Below are positions 20,819 to 31,529 of a DNA stretch of 64,000 nucleotides, in pieces (the first letter of the stretch is position 1; every line of letters begins with the position of its first letter). This DNA comes from Lomentospora prolificans (lineage: Eukaryota > Ascomycota > Sordariomycetes > Microascales > Microascaceae). A program made the translations under genes and the position numbers. Location of the stretch: assembly GCA_029532625.1 (NCBI GenBank), contig JARFXM010000006.1:3162001-3226000 (forward strand). The letters run 5' to 3'. The notes below the pieces were generated by a model, which saw only the letters and a list, made by a program, of their open reading frames with translations, had not been told where the DNA came from and made no database searches.

Positions 20819-22914
20819 GCTGATGCTGGACCTTGGTCAGTCTGTGAGCATTCCTTTGGAAGAGGCAAATATCATTGGCGAACGATCTTCTGATGTCGCA
20901 TGCGATATGGATGCATACTAGTCGGACTTAACCTCCATTTCCTGATCGACGTAGTGACGGTTGCTATGTATCAATAACACCCGCGGAACTAGCGAGTGCG
21001 ACCGGGCGAGTAATAGCATAGACATCCAAGAGTTCGACAATCTCTTCATGCGTTATTAGCTAGGGATTCGCATGGTTTTCTAGATAAATTAAACCATGAA
21101 GGCCCAGGCTTTCTGAAGAGAGCGTTACCCGGATTTTTCAGTTATCCTACGGCGAGGACACTTTTGATCACGTGGAGCAAAACCGTATCACGTACAGCAA
21201 AACAGTAGACCCATGGCCCACCCACACCTGAGGCTTTGGGATAACTGATATCTTCATCGTCAGAAAGGCGTTCAGCCATTGATGAACAAACGGGCGATAA
21301 CCACCGTGCTACCGCTTAAATTAAAGGCTGAGACGCGCACCTAGTCACTTGGCCCTGAACGAGGGTATTACCTTCCAAGATTGTCGAGATATGAGAACAA
21401 GGCCTGGGCCGCAGCTATCTCACGAAGTAGCACCAAGCATTGGCAGCAGATTCTGCGGGCTCTGGTGATAGCCCCGGAGCGCCGTTAGTTTCTGTCTTGC
21501 CGGCAACCTCCAACGGTCGTAGTGTTCCCAAGGCCTACGACGAATTAACCCTACTCGTGCCCCGCACCCTACCTCCCGGTAGGTATTGCTTCGATAGCCA
21601 GAAGCAATAAAAGATAACGGTCAAAAGCCCAAGTGGGAAAGTCATTCCTTTAGTGGGAGACGAGACCTGTTTTGAGACTAGCGCAAGGAGAGAGATCAAA
21701 CAAGCACTTCCCCAGGACAAATGGTTTGCGGGCGTTTCACCAGAACGGTGGAGCTGGAACACATTCAGGTTCGCCAAAACCAATCTTCTATTAACCTTTA
21801 TCGCTCTTGCTGTGGGTTATATGAATCTTAAGCCCTACGAATAGGAGCTTCTGTCTGCTGCGTAATTAACCCAAAGCGGATTATTATCGAAATAGGCGGG
21901 CCCAGTTTGGTGGAGACAGTCCCCCAGAGGCACGCCCTCGTACTGTTGTGGCCGCGATCAATCCGCCTTACTATGCAAGATGCCCGTTGCTTAAATACCG
22001 GCACGGTGGGAAGGTATAATGCTCATGGTCTATGCTGATTTACGTGGGCGTTAATCCTGCAAGATGTGGCATGGCGTCGAGGATTGCTGCTTTTGATCAC
22101 CTAGCATCTCACTTGGCCAGACAAGGATACAACATCCATCCTACCCAACCAGAGAGTCATAGGGAAATGATTTGAGATTGTGGTACCCTGGCTGGAGGAA
22201 AATGCTACTGAAATGTATCCAGATCAGATATTCTGATTGTCAAGAGATACCGGAAGCTCATGGGAAAGCCTGGACCACGCAGCAGGATGTGCTCTTCCTT
22301 GTGCGGTGATAAGCAGCTTTAGAGGACACCATGACATCAGTTATCTTTGCATCTGCCAGAAGAGGGAGTACAACGCGACGGGCCCTCGGCAAAGGTGTAA
22401 GCGTCCCAGAGCCCCGGTCTCCAGATCCTTGCCGATGCTGCGGGGAAATGCTGGCAAACTAGTAAGGACCTAGCGGGTCGCCTCTGAAATTTACTTGGCG
22501 ATACTTTTTCGCGTGCTCTAGACTGTTACAGACAGCCAGCAACCAGAGCCTCCGCGGTCCACTTCCCCGCAAAAAATCCAAAAAAGCCATACCAAAGGGG
22601 CTCAGTTGCCAGTCCACAGTTCCACCCACCATTTTATGTATAACCCAGCTAAGCCCTTTAGGATAGATGTTATCTACAAGGGTGTCAGCCGCCTTCCTCC
22701 CTAATCCAAGGCTTGGCGCGCGAAAAGAAAAAAATCCACGAGCCTGGATACCGGATCAGTTGCAGCCGCCCCATGCGAGCCCAGAATCCTTCAAGTTCAA
22801 ATCAAGCCCTTGCCCGGCCTTCTCCAATCCTATTTTTCCATCGTTGTTCTCTTCATCTCTCATTTCTTCCCGCGTTTCCAATCATCCAGTTTCATAAGAC
22901 AACACGCCGCAAAC
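20819..22914. other. Intergenic, no gene recognised
   Basis: About 2.1 kb with only short ORFs. The right end should hold the promoter and 5' UTR of the permease at 22915. Confidence 0.45.
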
Positions 22915-24938
22915 ATGGGCTCTCCACCCGCCAGCGAGAAACAGTCGGGCCTGATGGGTCCGGCTGACGATAGCTCCAACCAAGGTGAGGCTACGAGCCA
23001 CGAAGTGTTCAAGATCACCAAGGATGGTGTCAACTTTAGGACTGTTAGCTGGCCTCAGGCGACAATCATCTTCCTCAAGAGTAAGACAAGCTTGTTTAAC
23101 CACTATTTCGCGCACTAACGCCAATACCAGTGATGTTTGCCGTCGGTGTCCTAAGTATTCCATCGGCATTATATGAGCTTGGTAGGGTTCTACCTTTTGA
23201 AAAAGAAACTCTGGTTTCATGACTAAATGTCCTCCCTCAGGTGCCGTCCCTGGCGCTCTCAGCATCGTTGCTTGGGGCGCGTTCAATACCTGTACGTAAT
23301 TCCTCGTTCTACTCTCGACTACTCTGATCGATACAAGAAGTACTGACAGAATATACGCGCGGGCCAGATGTCGATATTATTCAAGGCGATTTCAGAAACG
23401 ACCACCCCGAATGCCACAGTGCAGCCGACATGGCCGGCCTCATCGGTGGCCCGATCGTTAAAGAGGTTGTCGGTGCATTGTTCGTTTTAGCGTGAGTTCC
23501 TTCGGAGCCAACTAGGCAAAAGAACACTTGGTCGGGAGTATTCTGATTTAACATTTGATAATAGCTACGTTATCTGCACTGGTTCTGGCTTTGTCGGTGT
23601 GGCAATTGGAATCAATGCCTTGTCGAACCACGCCGCATGCACTGTCTGGTGGGCTTTTATTGCCTTTATTGTCGTCTCCGTCAGCGCAAGTATTCGCAAG
23701 TTCCAGACTATCGGCTGGTTGACCTGGGTTGGGTTCTTTTCTCTCTTCGCGGCTATCTTCATTGTTGTGTACGTTTTCCGAGCAACGAAGGACGGTGCTA
23801 CGGACCCAAGCTAACATGAACCTTTTCCCATCAATATAGTGTTGCAGTGACGACTCTTGACAGGCCCGCCGCCGCTCCCCAAACCGGTGACTTCGACCTC
23901 GGATACAAGATTATCGGCAACCCCGACTTTGTTGCCGGGATTACGGCTTCAGCAACTATTTTCGTATCCTCAACGGGTGGCTCAGTTTTCCTGCCTGTCA
24001 TATCAGAAATGCGCAACCCCAAGGAGTACCGCAAGGCAGTCTACATCTGCATGCTAATCGTCACTGCTTCCTACCTATCCATGTCCATGGTCGTCTACCG
24101 ATGGTGCGGAAAATGGGTTGCTGCTCCCTCGCTTGGTGTATGTCCTCATTCTCTTCATCATTGCACTACTTCGCTAACATCATGTTTCTCGATCATAGAG
24201 CGCAGGTCAAACAATGAAGAAAATCTCATACGGTGTCGGCTTGGCTGGTCTCATCATCAGCGCCACGGTCTACCTTCACGTAAGCTTGATCCATTCATCC
24301 GCGGGATATGTCTGGTGACTTTCCAGGACTAACGATGAACGAACTGCCCAGGTTTCCGCCAAGTACGTATTTGTACGTATTCTGCGTAATTCCAAGCATC
24401 TTCAGGCGAACTCTTTCATACACTGGACTGTGTGGCTGTAAGTTGTGTCCCGGTCTCCACATCCTTATCCACTTGGAATGTCTGTTTTCCTAATAATACA
24501 TCATTGTGCAAACCAATAGTGGAAGTGTTTTCGGCCTCGGAATAATCTCCTTCATTCTTGCGGAGGCCATTCCCGTCTTCAACTATCTCATTGCGTTGAT
24601 GGCGTCGTTCTGCTTTGCCCCAATTGGCATCATCCTCCCAGCCTTCCTTTGGCTTTATGGCCACAACCACTATCGATCCGGAAATCTCTTCCAAATGGCG
24701 TGGTGGGCCACTCACTGGATTATCATCTTGATTGGCTTTTTGATCTTCATTGGTGGCACCTATGGTGTAATTACGCAGATCAAGACTTCCTATGGAAATG
24801 GTGATATTGGTAAGTCCGAGAAGCTTCAATTTATTTCCAACCCTACAACTCCATAGTCCATCTCTTATTTTCGGGACCTAACTATTTCATTCCGTAGGAT
24901 CGGCATTCTCTTGTGCAGACAACTCTGGCAGCTCGTAA
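22915..24938 (+). CDS. Neutral amino-acid permease (AAAP family, Neurospora Mtr type)
   Basis: Ten exons resolved by splice sites and phase: 22915..23080, 23131..23181, 23241..23291, 23368..23491, 23565..23768, 23840..24137, 24199..24279, 24352..24437, 24520..24809 and 24898..24938; 463 residues. It belongs to the Aa_trans/AAAP proton-coupled amino-acid transporters of plasma membrane or vacuole. Seen: a hydrophilic N-terminus (about 45 residues), then roughly eleven membrane segments beginning MMFAVGVLSIPSALYELG. The loop GDFRNDHPECHSAADM between early helices is characteristic of the Mtr-like group. Further on are SSTGGSVFLPVISEMRNPKEY, VYLHVSAKYVFVRILRNSKH and IPVFNYLIALMASFCFAP. The tail ends FSCADNSGSS. 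For exon 4 I used the acceptor at 23366-23367, since the earlier AG creates an immediate stop. Substrate is probably neutral or aromatic amino acids, by family. Confidence 0.92.
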
Positions 24939-26309
24939 TGGAACCGGTGGACTGGTACTCGAGGGCACTATGGCGAGATTGGGAAGATGCAGAGTTTGAC
25001 ATAAGTAGTCTGCGCTCCATGGGAATGGAAGCGCGCTGCTTATGGATGGGTGAAGCAGCCTACCATCGCGAGTATTAGAGATCACAATATTTAGTATTGC
25101 ATAATATTAACAGTAGTTCACGTCTAAAATCAAATGTGCTCACAGAGCGAGTCAATCCATGTGTGTCACCCAAGAAGGCGCATCAGGCTCATGCAGTGCG
25201 TGGTCGCCACAGGGTACCGATAAAGTGAACCCCCTTTGCTGCGCAGGAAATTGATGCATCCGTCAAGTCCAGGTCCAGACTCGTTATCCAGTCGAGATAA
25301 TACCAATATCCATCATGTTTCTGGTCCTTCGTCTTGTTTCCCTTGTGAACTTTCAGGCTTGTGCTAAACTCAAATTCGGCAATTCACAGCGAAGAAACTC
25401 AGGCGGGCTACTATACGTTGATTAGTATTACTAGGGCGCTCCACTTACGCGTTTTGGCCACCATACCAAGCAAAGTCTCGGCTTGGCAAGGATCAAATCC
25501 TATGGTGGCCGTTGTGGAAAATCCCCTGTCCAAGCCCTAATAGCGTCTGGGTCCAACTGAACCGAAGAGGCAGGCCGAGGCGAGACTCGCACGGGCAAAA
25601 GTAGAAGGAGCACGCGCGACCTGCGCCCTAATTTACGTCTAACAACTTAGCGCCGTAAACTTCAAGATCCAACAGGGGGGCGGGTTGGAGTTTAAACCTG
25701 CCTCCCTAACATAGTCTCACTTAAGCAAGAGGTGACGAGACTTACAAGGACGAAACACACAGACGAAAGCACCAGAAGGGAGAGTTCTTATTCAGCACGA
25801 CAACCAGGAGTATCATTCAGCCGTGCGGTTCCACGTCATTTCTCGTAATGGGATGCTAAGGGGAGCCGGGCGGAGGCGTGTATATTTGGGAACAACAGAG
25901 AAAATCAGAACTTGTCTTGCGCAATGGCTCAAGTCAGTCATCAACACGAGTCTGGACTCTAGAGTATGGATGGGCTGTTGTCGTCGACTTTCGCATTTTC
26001 TTTATCATTTTATTCATGCCATGCCGTAATGACCTCAAGTTAGCCCCTCTGCTCTCGCAACCGAGGAAACCCACCACATGCGGCGATATTGAGGGTTTAA
26101 AACCCGTTTGAAGAAAGAACGGGGAAGGGATATCCGCACTCTCATGACCAGCCCGTCCAGGTCTCGCGGAGTATATATGATAAAGGTCTACCATAGCTCC
26201 GTATTGTAATCGGCGCAAACTATGGTCATCCCTACCGAAGACGAAACATCCCTCGATCGGGTGACTATTTCCGGGTCTCCTGCCGCTCCTCCGTCCTGAG
26301 ACTTAAAGA
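24939..26309. other. Intergenic, no gene recognised
   Basis: About 1.4 kb with no convincing ORF on either strand. Confidence 0.45.
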
Positions 26310-26668
26310 AAATCATTGAAGGTTGTCAAAGGCTTGATGAAATCTTCATAGGCGCTATCGACACAGCAGGTCCCGCCCGAGCTATAGAACATTAATGCCT
26401 TGGGCGGGGTCGTTTCCAGAATCGCATCGGTGGCGAGACCCTTTACAACGACACAGATCGATATATTGCCGCCCTCTGGACCTGGAGGGATATACTTTGA
26501 GGGAGCAGTGCTAACAAGCTAAAACTTCTTGTGGAGTTCCAGTCCTGGGCTGTCTTTTGCATACCGAGCCGCGTAATTAGCCGGGGGAGGGTTTCTTCAC
26601 CAATGTTGTTCTCCGTCTTATTACCCTTATAGATGAAATCGTCGCCTGACGCAGCCGAACCGCCCATG
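26310..26668 (-). pseudogene. Decayed coding stretch of unknown family
   Basis: Two minus-strand frames read like one broken protein. The first (26667 down to about 26510) starts MGGSAASGDDFIYKG and includes ENNIGEETLPRLITRLG. The second, in another frame (about 26520 to 26310), includes KYIPPGPEGGNISICVVV, ATDAILETTPPKALMFYSS and CCVDSAYEDFIKPLT, then a stop. No consensus intron joins them cleanly and an in-frame stop lies between. I do not recognise the family. Confidence 0.35.
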
Positions 26669-27522
26669 GGAATTTGCTGCTGGCGTGGGTGGTTGTGCTC
26701 CCCAAACCGCTCCTTTCATCTCGGGCGTGCCTCGAGCCGTAGATGAAAACACCCTTTGCACGACTAGAGAACTAGTAAGCAAGACGTACGCGGCAGTATT
26801 GTGTTGTCAGTAGGAGTATATTTGAAGTCCCTAACGACAAATTACCAGGTCCAGCCGATATATCTTTGCGCTGAGTTATACCTCCAGCCCATAAGCCCGG
26901 GAGAATTTTCAGCCCTTTGCAATCTCAACCCGTCTCCAACAGCGGAAGCCCGCGGAAGCAAGCGGGGAAAACGTCGCCGGGCCTGCAGCGTAATCAATGT
27001 GCATTAAGGATCCCCTCGGAGGAGAAGGTTTGATGTGGAAGCTTTGATAGGCTGCTCGGTCAGGGTTCGTATATGCGCATGTTTTATTTTTCTAATTACT
27101 TATCACCGTCTTCGGGGAAACCAGCCCATTTACCGGGGAAGCACTCAATTCTCAGCTTCAAACACCAAAGGCATATCTCGCCGTATTACCCGAAGCAACA
27201 AGTGTGTTGGTAAGGGGCGCATATCATCTGATGTCGGCATCTTTGTCTCTCGGCCTCATTGCCGATGCAATAAAGGCGTTCGCCTCTCGGTTGTTTTGAA
27301 CCCCTCATCGAACACGATATTCTTTGGGAGCCTTGGGCCGTTGGAGTTGGGGCAGCCGGGCGTCACGGCTGGTCAACAAAAAAAAAAGACTATAAAGGCG
27401 TGCTGTTCCCTCCTCCAAGTCTCATCCTGGAGGCGGCCAGATCACCAAGCAACCCCAGGTCCTCATCAGCTTCATCCGAGTACTATCTAAACGAGCACGT
27501 TTAACTTCAAACTCATTTCACA
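26669..27522. other. Intergenic, promoter of the Cys-rich protein gene
   Basis: No gene recognised. It contains a poly-A tract at about 27378-27387 and a TATA-like site just before the small secreted-protein gene. Confidence 0.45.
27391..27397 (+). promoter_or_regulatory. TATA-like box of the small secreted protein gene
   Basis: TATAAAG located 126 nt upstream of the ATG at 27523, directly after a poly-A tract. Confidence 0.5.
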
Positions 27523-27891
27523 ATGAAGTTCCTCTCCATCTTCTCTCTCCTCACCCTCGCCTCGGCCTCTGCCTTGGGCTCGGATCTCGGCAAAGAAACC
27601 CACGACCTCCTGGTCCGCGAGAGAATGTCGGTCAACCCCGAGGCCCAGCTCGCCACCCTCGAGGAACGCGATCTAGAGAAGCGCGCTTGCAAGAGCAACG
27701 GCTGCAAGTGCCAGAAGGTTCCCCAGGGCCAGTACTGCGGTCTCTGCTGGAGGGGAAACGACTTTGTCGTCACGAAGCTGGGAAGCGGTGGCGCCTGGAA
27801 CCATGTGTACGAATGCAACAAGAACGGAGGCTGCTGTGATTACGGATATGCCAAGGACTGTGACTTGCAAAAGACTTCGATCAGGTGCTAA
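27523..27891 (+). CDS. Small secreted ten-cysteine protein, Kex2-processed
   Basis: 122 residues, single exon, with an A-rich Kozak context before the ATG. The signal peptide is about 1-17 (FLSIFSLLTLASASA). A pro-region of about 35 acidic/polar residues ends in EKR at 52-54, a Kex2 site. The mature part of 68 residues holds ten cysteines, including CKSNGCKC, GQYCGLC, a CC pair (GGCCDYG) and a C-terminal Cys. That number and spacing suggest five disulfides and an extracellular, protease-resistant fold. Similar small Cys-rich proteins in ascomycetes act as effectors or antimicrobial peptides, but I cannot assign a named family. No related gene lies nearby. Confidence 0.85.
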   Translation: MKFLSIFSLLTLASASALGSDLGKETHDLLVRERMSVNPEAQLATLEERDLEKRACKSNGCKCQKVPQGQYCGLCWRGNDFVVTKLGSGGAWNHVYECNKNGGCCDYGYAKDCDLQKTSIRC

Positions 27892-28905
27892 ATTGGTTAC
27901 GCCGGATCGTCGTGGACGCCAGCGAGAGCCCGCAAGTTGGTGCCAAGTAATAATGGGGCATGTTTATGTAGTACATAGTCAGACAGAGAGGAACGTGATG
28001 AATCAATATATCTCTGGACAAACACGACAGGGACGGACGCCATCGCATCGTCTAATTGCAGCAATTCCTTTCATTCATGTCTCAGGGTAGGGTCTTTAGC
28101 AGCCGTCGGTGTTAGTGACCACCAAATAATTTAGCGTGCCCACCTAGCAGCATCCTTCTCGATATATAAAGCGCAGAAGCCAATCTGACCCGTATGCTGT
28201 TCTCGCCTGGGTCGGTGGTAGAGGTATCATGAGGAGCTTGTCCACTACTTTAGTCGGACCTGATCAGTACGTTTCAAGTAACCTCCATCTCGCTCGCTGG
28301 ACAGAATGGATGACCTTGTCTGTGGATCCTCATAGAATAGCGAATAAAGCGTAGCGAGACATCCTAATAATCCTTGATCTCCAGCTGACCAAGCTTATGG
28401 CAGTATGAATCGCGCCGAGGTTGAGAAAGCGTCCGATGTTGGTCAGAACACGTCTTCTTGAGAGCTATTAGTTCCCAGTCCTCGCGGATGCCTAGTCCTC
28501 TCTCCCTTTCTTTGCTCACTCTCACCTGAATTGAATGCCAGTGAACCGACCGGATCGTCCAAGCCGACCTCGAAGACGGATCACGGTTTCCAGACCTCGA
28601 GCTGCAAAACACCCAATACCATGTTGATTTCACATGGCGTCCTTTGGCCAGACACCTTTATGGTAGCATATTGGCACCGAAAATCTCAAGCTTAATATTG
28701 ACCAATCCATTACACATAATTCTATTTGGCAATACTATGGTCCAGATCAAACTCAACAACCAAGCACCGTTTCGCCAACTTAGATTAATACATAGAAATT
28801 TCCCTCCACAGAATCGAGTGGATGAGTGAGGGTTTAAAAGCGCAATGGAACTCAATTTTCCAGTATGATGTGCGAATGCAGTTCATCTTCTGAGCCTTGC
28901 CCCAT
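27892..28905. other. Convergent intergenic region
   Basis: About 1 kb between the 3' ends of the Cys-rich protein gene and the F-box gene. No gene recognised. Confidence 0.5.
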
Positions 28906-30852
28906 TTAGCAGTTATTGTCGCCGTCCTGTCCCATTGCAAACATTCGCTTGCGGAGCGTACAGCAAGAGTCTCTCTTATCATGGAGAGGCACAGCAATTC
29001 GGGGCAGCCCCTCTGGCGACAGGTCCTCCTTGATGCCAATCGGCCATTGCCCGCAGTAGATCCACTCCAGCTTTGGCAGCACAGCCGCGTATTCCTCCGC
29101 CTCACGAAGCATTCGGTTTCGGTGATACCTCTCCCAGAGCTCCGGGTCGTCGGGTACCCTCGGAACTCCATCGCGGTTGACCCGGGCCGCCATCGCCACC
29201 CACGCGGCGCTAATGCCGCCTAGTTCCGGGCGCTCTAGCGCTAGCTTCTTTTGAGCGGGCGTCAACTCGATATGCAGGTACCGCTCGTAATATGCCTCTA
29301 GGTGCCTGCCGATTTCCAGGCCTGGAGAAACATACGTATCCCGAACAAAGGCAAGCCTCTTGAGCTTCGAAAGACCTCGTAGAGCCCAGCGCACTTCCTC
29401 GTGGTCGATGAGCCATTGGTGACGCCACTCTACAGACTCGCCTGCGCTGAGACTTAGTTGCTCTAGGGTATCTAGCGTGCCGATAAGGGCGAGTGACTCT
29501 GGGGGGATGGCAGCGATGTTAGGCCGGGTGGCTTCGTCGATACCCGGTCCGGCCCACGAAAGGGAAAGAGAAGTGAGATTTGACCACCTCCCGTTGACTA
29601 AGAGGGGCACCAGGTGGTTGTTCATCAGATCTGGGGGCAGTTGGCCGACGGAGAGTTTATGGATGTGTGGGTAACGCGAAATGAAGTTGAGAACCTCGGT
29701 TGAACTTGTTGGATCGGCCTGGCGGTTGAGTGGAGGCACGACAAGAGTCTCCAGGTCAGGAAGAGGTGGGCAGGTGGAAGCGACCTGCATGAATTCTTCG
29801 CTCATCTTTATGGGCAACGCGAGATGTTTCAGCGGCGCAGAGAAGAATGAGCGCCAAGCTGTCGTATCGAATCTACGGGTGGTTCCTGAGAGATCGAGAT
29901 ACCGGAGTTCCGAGAGCGATACTAATTCGTACCCAAATGAAATGATCCATTCCGCGAGCATTGGGCCGATTGTTAGACTCTCTAGACTCGAACTACAAAG
30001 CCTCAACAGGCTGACTAGGAGCGGTGACACGGTGTCGGCCTGTTTCGCTTTATGATGGCCCCCTTGGCAGAGCTCGGCGTCGAAGTATAGCGATCTTAAC
30101 CGCATGGCGGCCGGTGCGAGAGATGGAGCGAGGTTATACGCCCCTCCAACGTGAGCATTGGAAAGCTTAAGGTGGCGTAGTGGCAGGTTTGTAACGACTC
30201 TGAAGAACTCGTCGTCAAGGCATACACCGTCGTACCAGGAGATTGCCTCGAGGTGAGGCATAGCGTATTCCATAGCAGCCAGCAGAGGAGCTCGGTATTT
30301 GGTCAGGTATTCGGCAAGAGCCTTATCCCTGAGTTCGCTAATTTTTTCCGGGGACGCACGATTCGGCACGCGATCCCAGAGAACGTCGAAAAAGTCTTTG
30401 TGGAAATCGGCGACCTTGGTGGGCTTAGAGTGGACTGTAAGTGTGCGGATACACGGTCCGATAAAGGTTGGGCTGATAACATTATTCAGGAGCACCCCCG
30501 GACTTCGTCGGATTTGGGCTTCCCGCTCGAGAGTCTTTAGGATATGCCATGAAATTTTGCTATAATCGAGTCGTAGGTCGGCGTATTGGCAGGAACCAGC
30601 GAGCTGTCTGCAGTCCCTGCTGACTTGGGCCAACATGGCTAGGGTTCGCCTATCGTCTGCTATGAAGGCAACGATGGTCGCCAAAATTTCATGTGGCAGC
30701 TGGAGAAGTTGCCCTGTCGACGTAACAGGGCGGCCTTCCTTCACCTTGGGCAACCACAGCGGCAGCTTACCGCCGTTGACCTTGCCAAACTCGTCCGTCT
30801 CGGAGCCCGCAAAGGGCGTGCTCATGAGGACCGAAAGATCGTGGCCGAACAT
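28906..30852 (-). CDS. F-box protein with leucine-rich C-terminal region
   Basis: 648 residues from the ATG at 30852, one exon. Residues about 50-90 form an F-box (LLQLPHEILATIVAF through LAQVSRDCRQLAGSCQYADL). That is the Skp1-binding motif of SCF ubiquitin ligases, so the protein probably recruits a substrate. The following 400 residues have irregular leucine-rich repeats (LRHLKLSNAHVGG, LRYLDLSGTTRRFD, LTSLSLSWAGPG, LEQLSLSAGESVEW), as in fungal F-box/LRR proteins. The tail is charged and ends in a Cys/Arg-rich segment. The ORF is open 85 codons further upstream but without recognisable content, so I prefer MFGHDLSVLM. Target unknown. Confidence 0.85.
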   Translation of the reverse strand: MFGHDLSVLMSTPFAGSETDEFGKVNGGKLPLWLPKVKEGRPVTSTGQLLQLPHEILATIVAFIADDRRTLAMLAQVSRDCRQLAGSCQYADLRLDYSKISWHILKTLEREAQIRRSPGVLLNNVISPTFIGPCIRTLTVHSKPTKVADFHKDFFDVLWDRVPNRASPEKISELRDKALAEYLTKYRAPLLAAMEYAMPHLEAISWYDGVCLDDEFFRVVTNLPLRHLKLSNAHVGGAYNLAPSLAPAAMRLRSLYFDAELCQGGHHKAKQADTVSPLLVSLLRLCSSSLESLTIGPMLAEWIISFGYELVSLSELRYLDLSGTTRRFDTTAWRSFFSAPLKHLALPIKMSEEFMQVASTCPPLPDLETLVVPPLNRQADPTSSTEVLNFISRYPHIHKLSVGQLPPDLMNNHLVPLLVNGRWSNLTSLSLSWAGPGIDEATRPNIAAIPPESLALIGTLDTLEQLSLSAGESVEWRHQWLIDHEEVRWALRGLSKLKRLAFVRDTYVSPGLEIGRHLEAYYERYLHIELTPAQKKLALERPELGGISAAWVAMAARVNRDGVPRVPDDPELWERYHRNRMLREAEEYAAVLPKLEWIYCGQWPIGIKEDLSPEGLPRIAVPLHDKRDSCCTLRKRMFAMGQDGDNNC

Positions 30853-31529
30853 TGTGTGCAGACGAGTTGCAACGAGGGATGAGAAGACGGTGAGAGAAGT
30901 TCTCTCGGCGGTGAGAGAGACATGCCCGCATCTGGAACTCTCTTCGGGATTGGGTTGGAATGCAGCCAAACGCGGCCGACGCGTGATTCGATGGGTTGAT
31001 CTGACCGATCTCGGAGCGCTGGGAATTGGCTGCGCTAGGACCACTTGGCGACGCCTGAATCCCCTGTTATCCGAGGGGCTAACTCGATTGTGGTCGTCCC
31101 TGAGCAAGTCGTACGAGTCGGCAATCCAAGGTTACTCCCGAGGCGGATGTGCATCATTTGAGGCTCTGCGTGCCGCTTATCCTTCAGGACGCCGGAGTCG
31201 GACGGTCCCGGGCACCGACAAGTCGGGAGCTAGGAACGCTAGACTCACTAATCTTTTGTACTTTCACAGCTCGCTTGCAGGCAGAGCTCATGCTTCATGC
31301 TTCATGCTTCAATGTGGCAGGTGGCACGATCACTTCGTCGGCTGCAAACAGGTGCCTCAAAACCGTGAAGCCATCTCATGGCTCAGAATACTCCCAACGA
31401 TAATACATCCTTATCCATCGGAATCAACAATCATGTGAGAATAAAATTCAAGGCTCTCTATTAGTCTATATCATTAAAACAAAGGGAATATGACCCGACA
31501 AGACAGACGGAAAAAGGAGAACATAAAAA
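30853..31529. other. Intergenic between F-box and G3P dehydrogenase genes
   Basis: Promoter side of the F-box gene and 3' side of the dehydrogenase gene. A small triple CATGCTT repeat lies near 31289. No gene seen. Confidence 0.5.

Noticed and set aside
23350..23367. Acceptor at 23348-23349 for exon 4 of the amino-acid permease
   Set aside because: It forms a TAA stop with the preceding base; the next AG at 23366-23367 keeps frame and family sequence.
30635..31438. 267-codon plus-strand ORF at the F-box gene's 5' end
   Set aside because: Mostly antisense to the F-box coding region and its upstream open frame; no domain.
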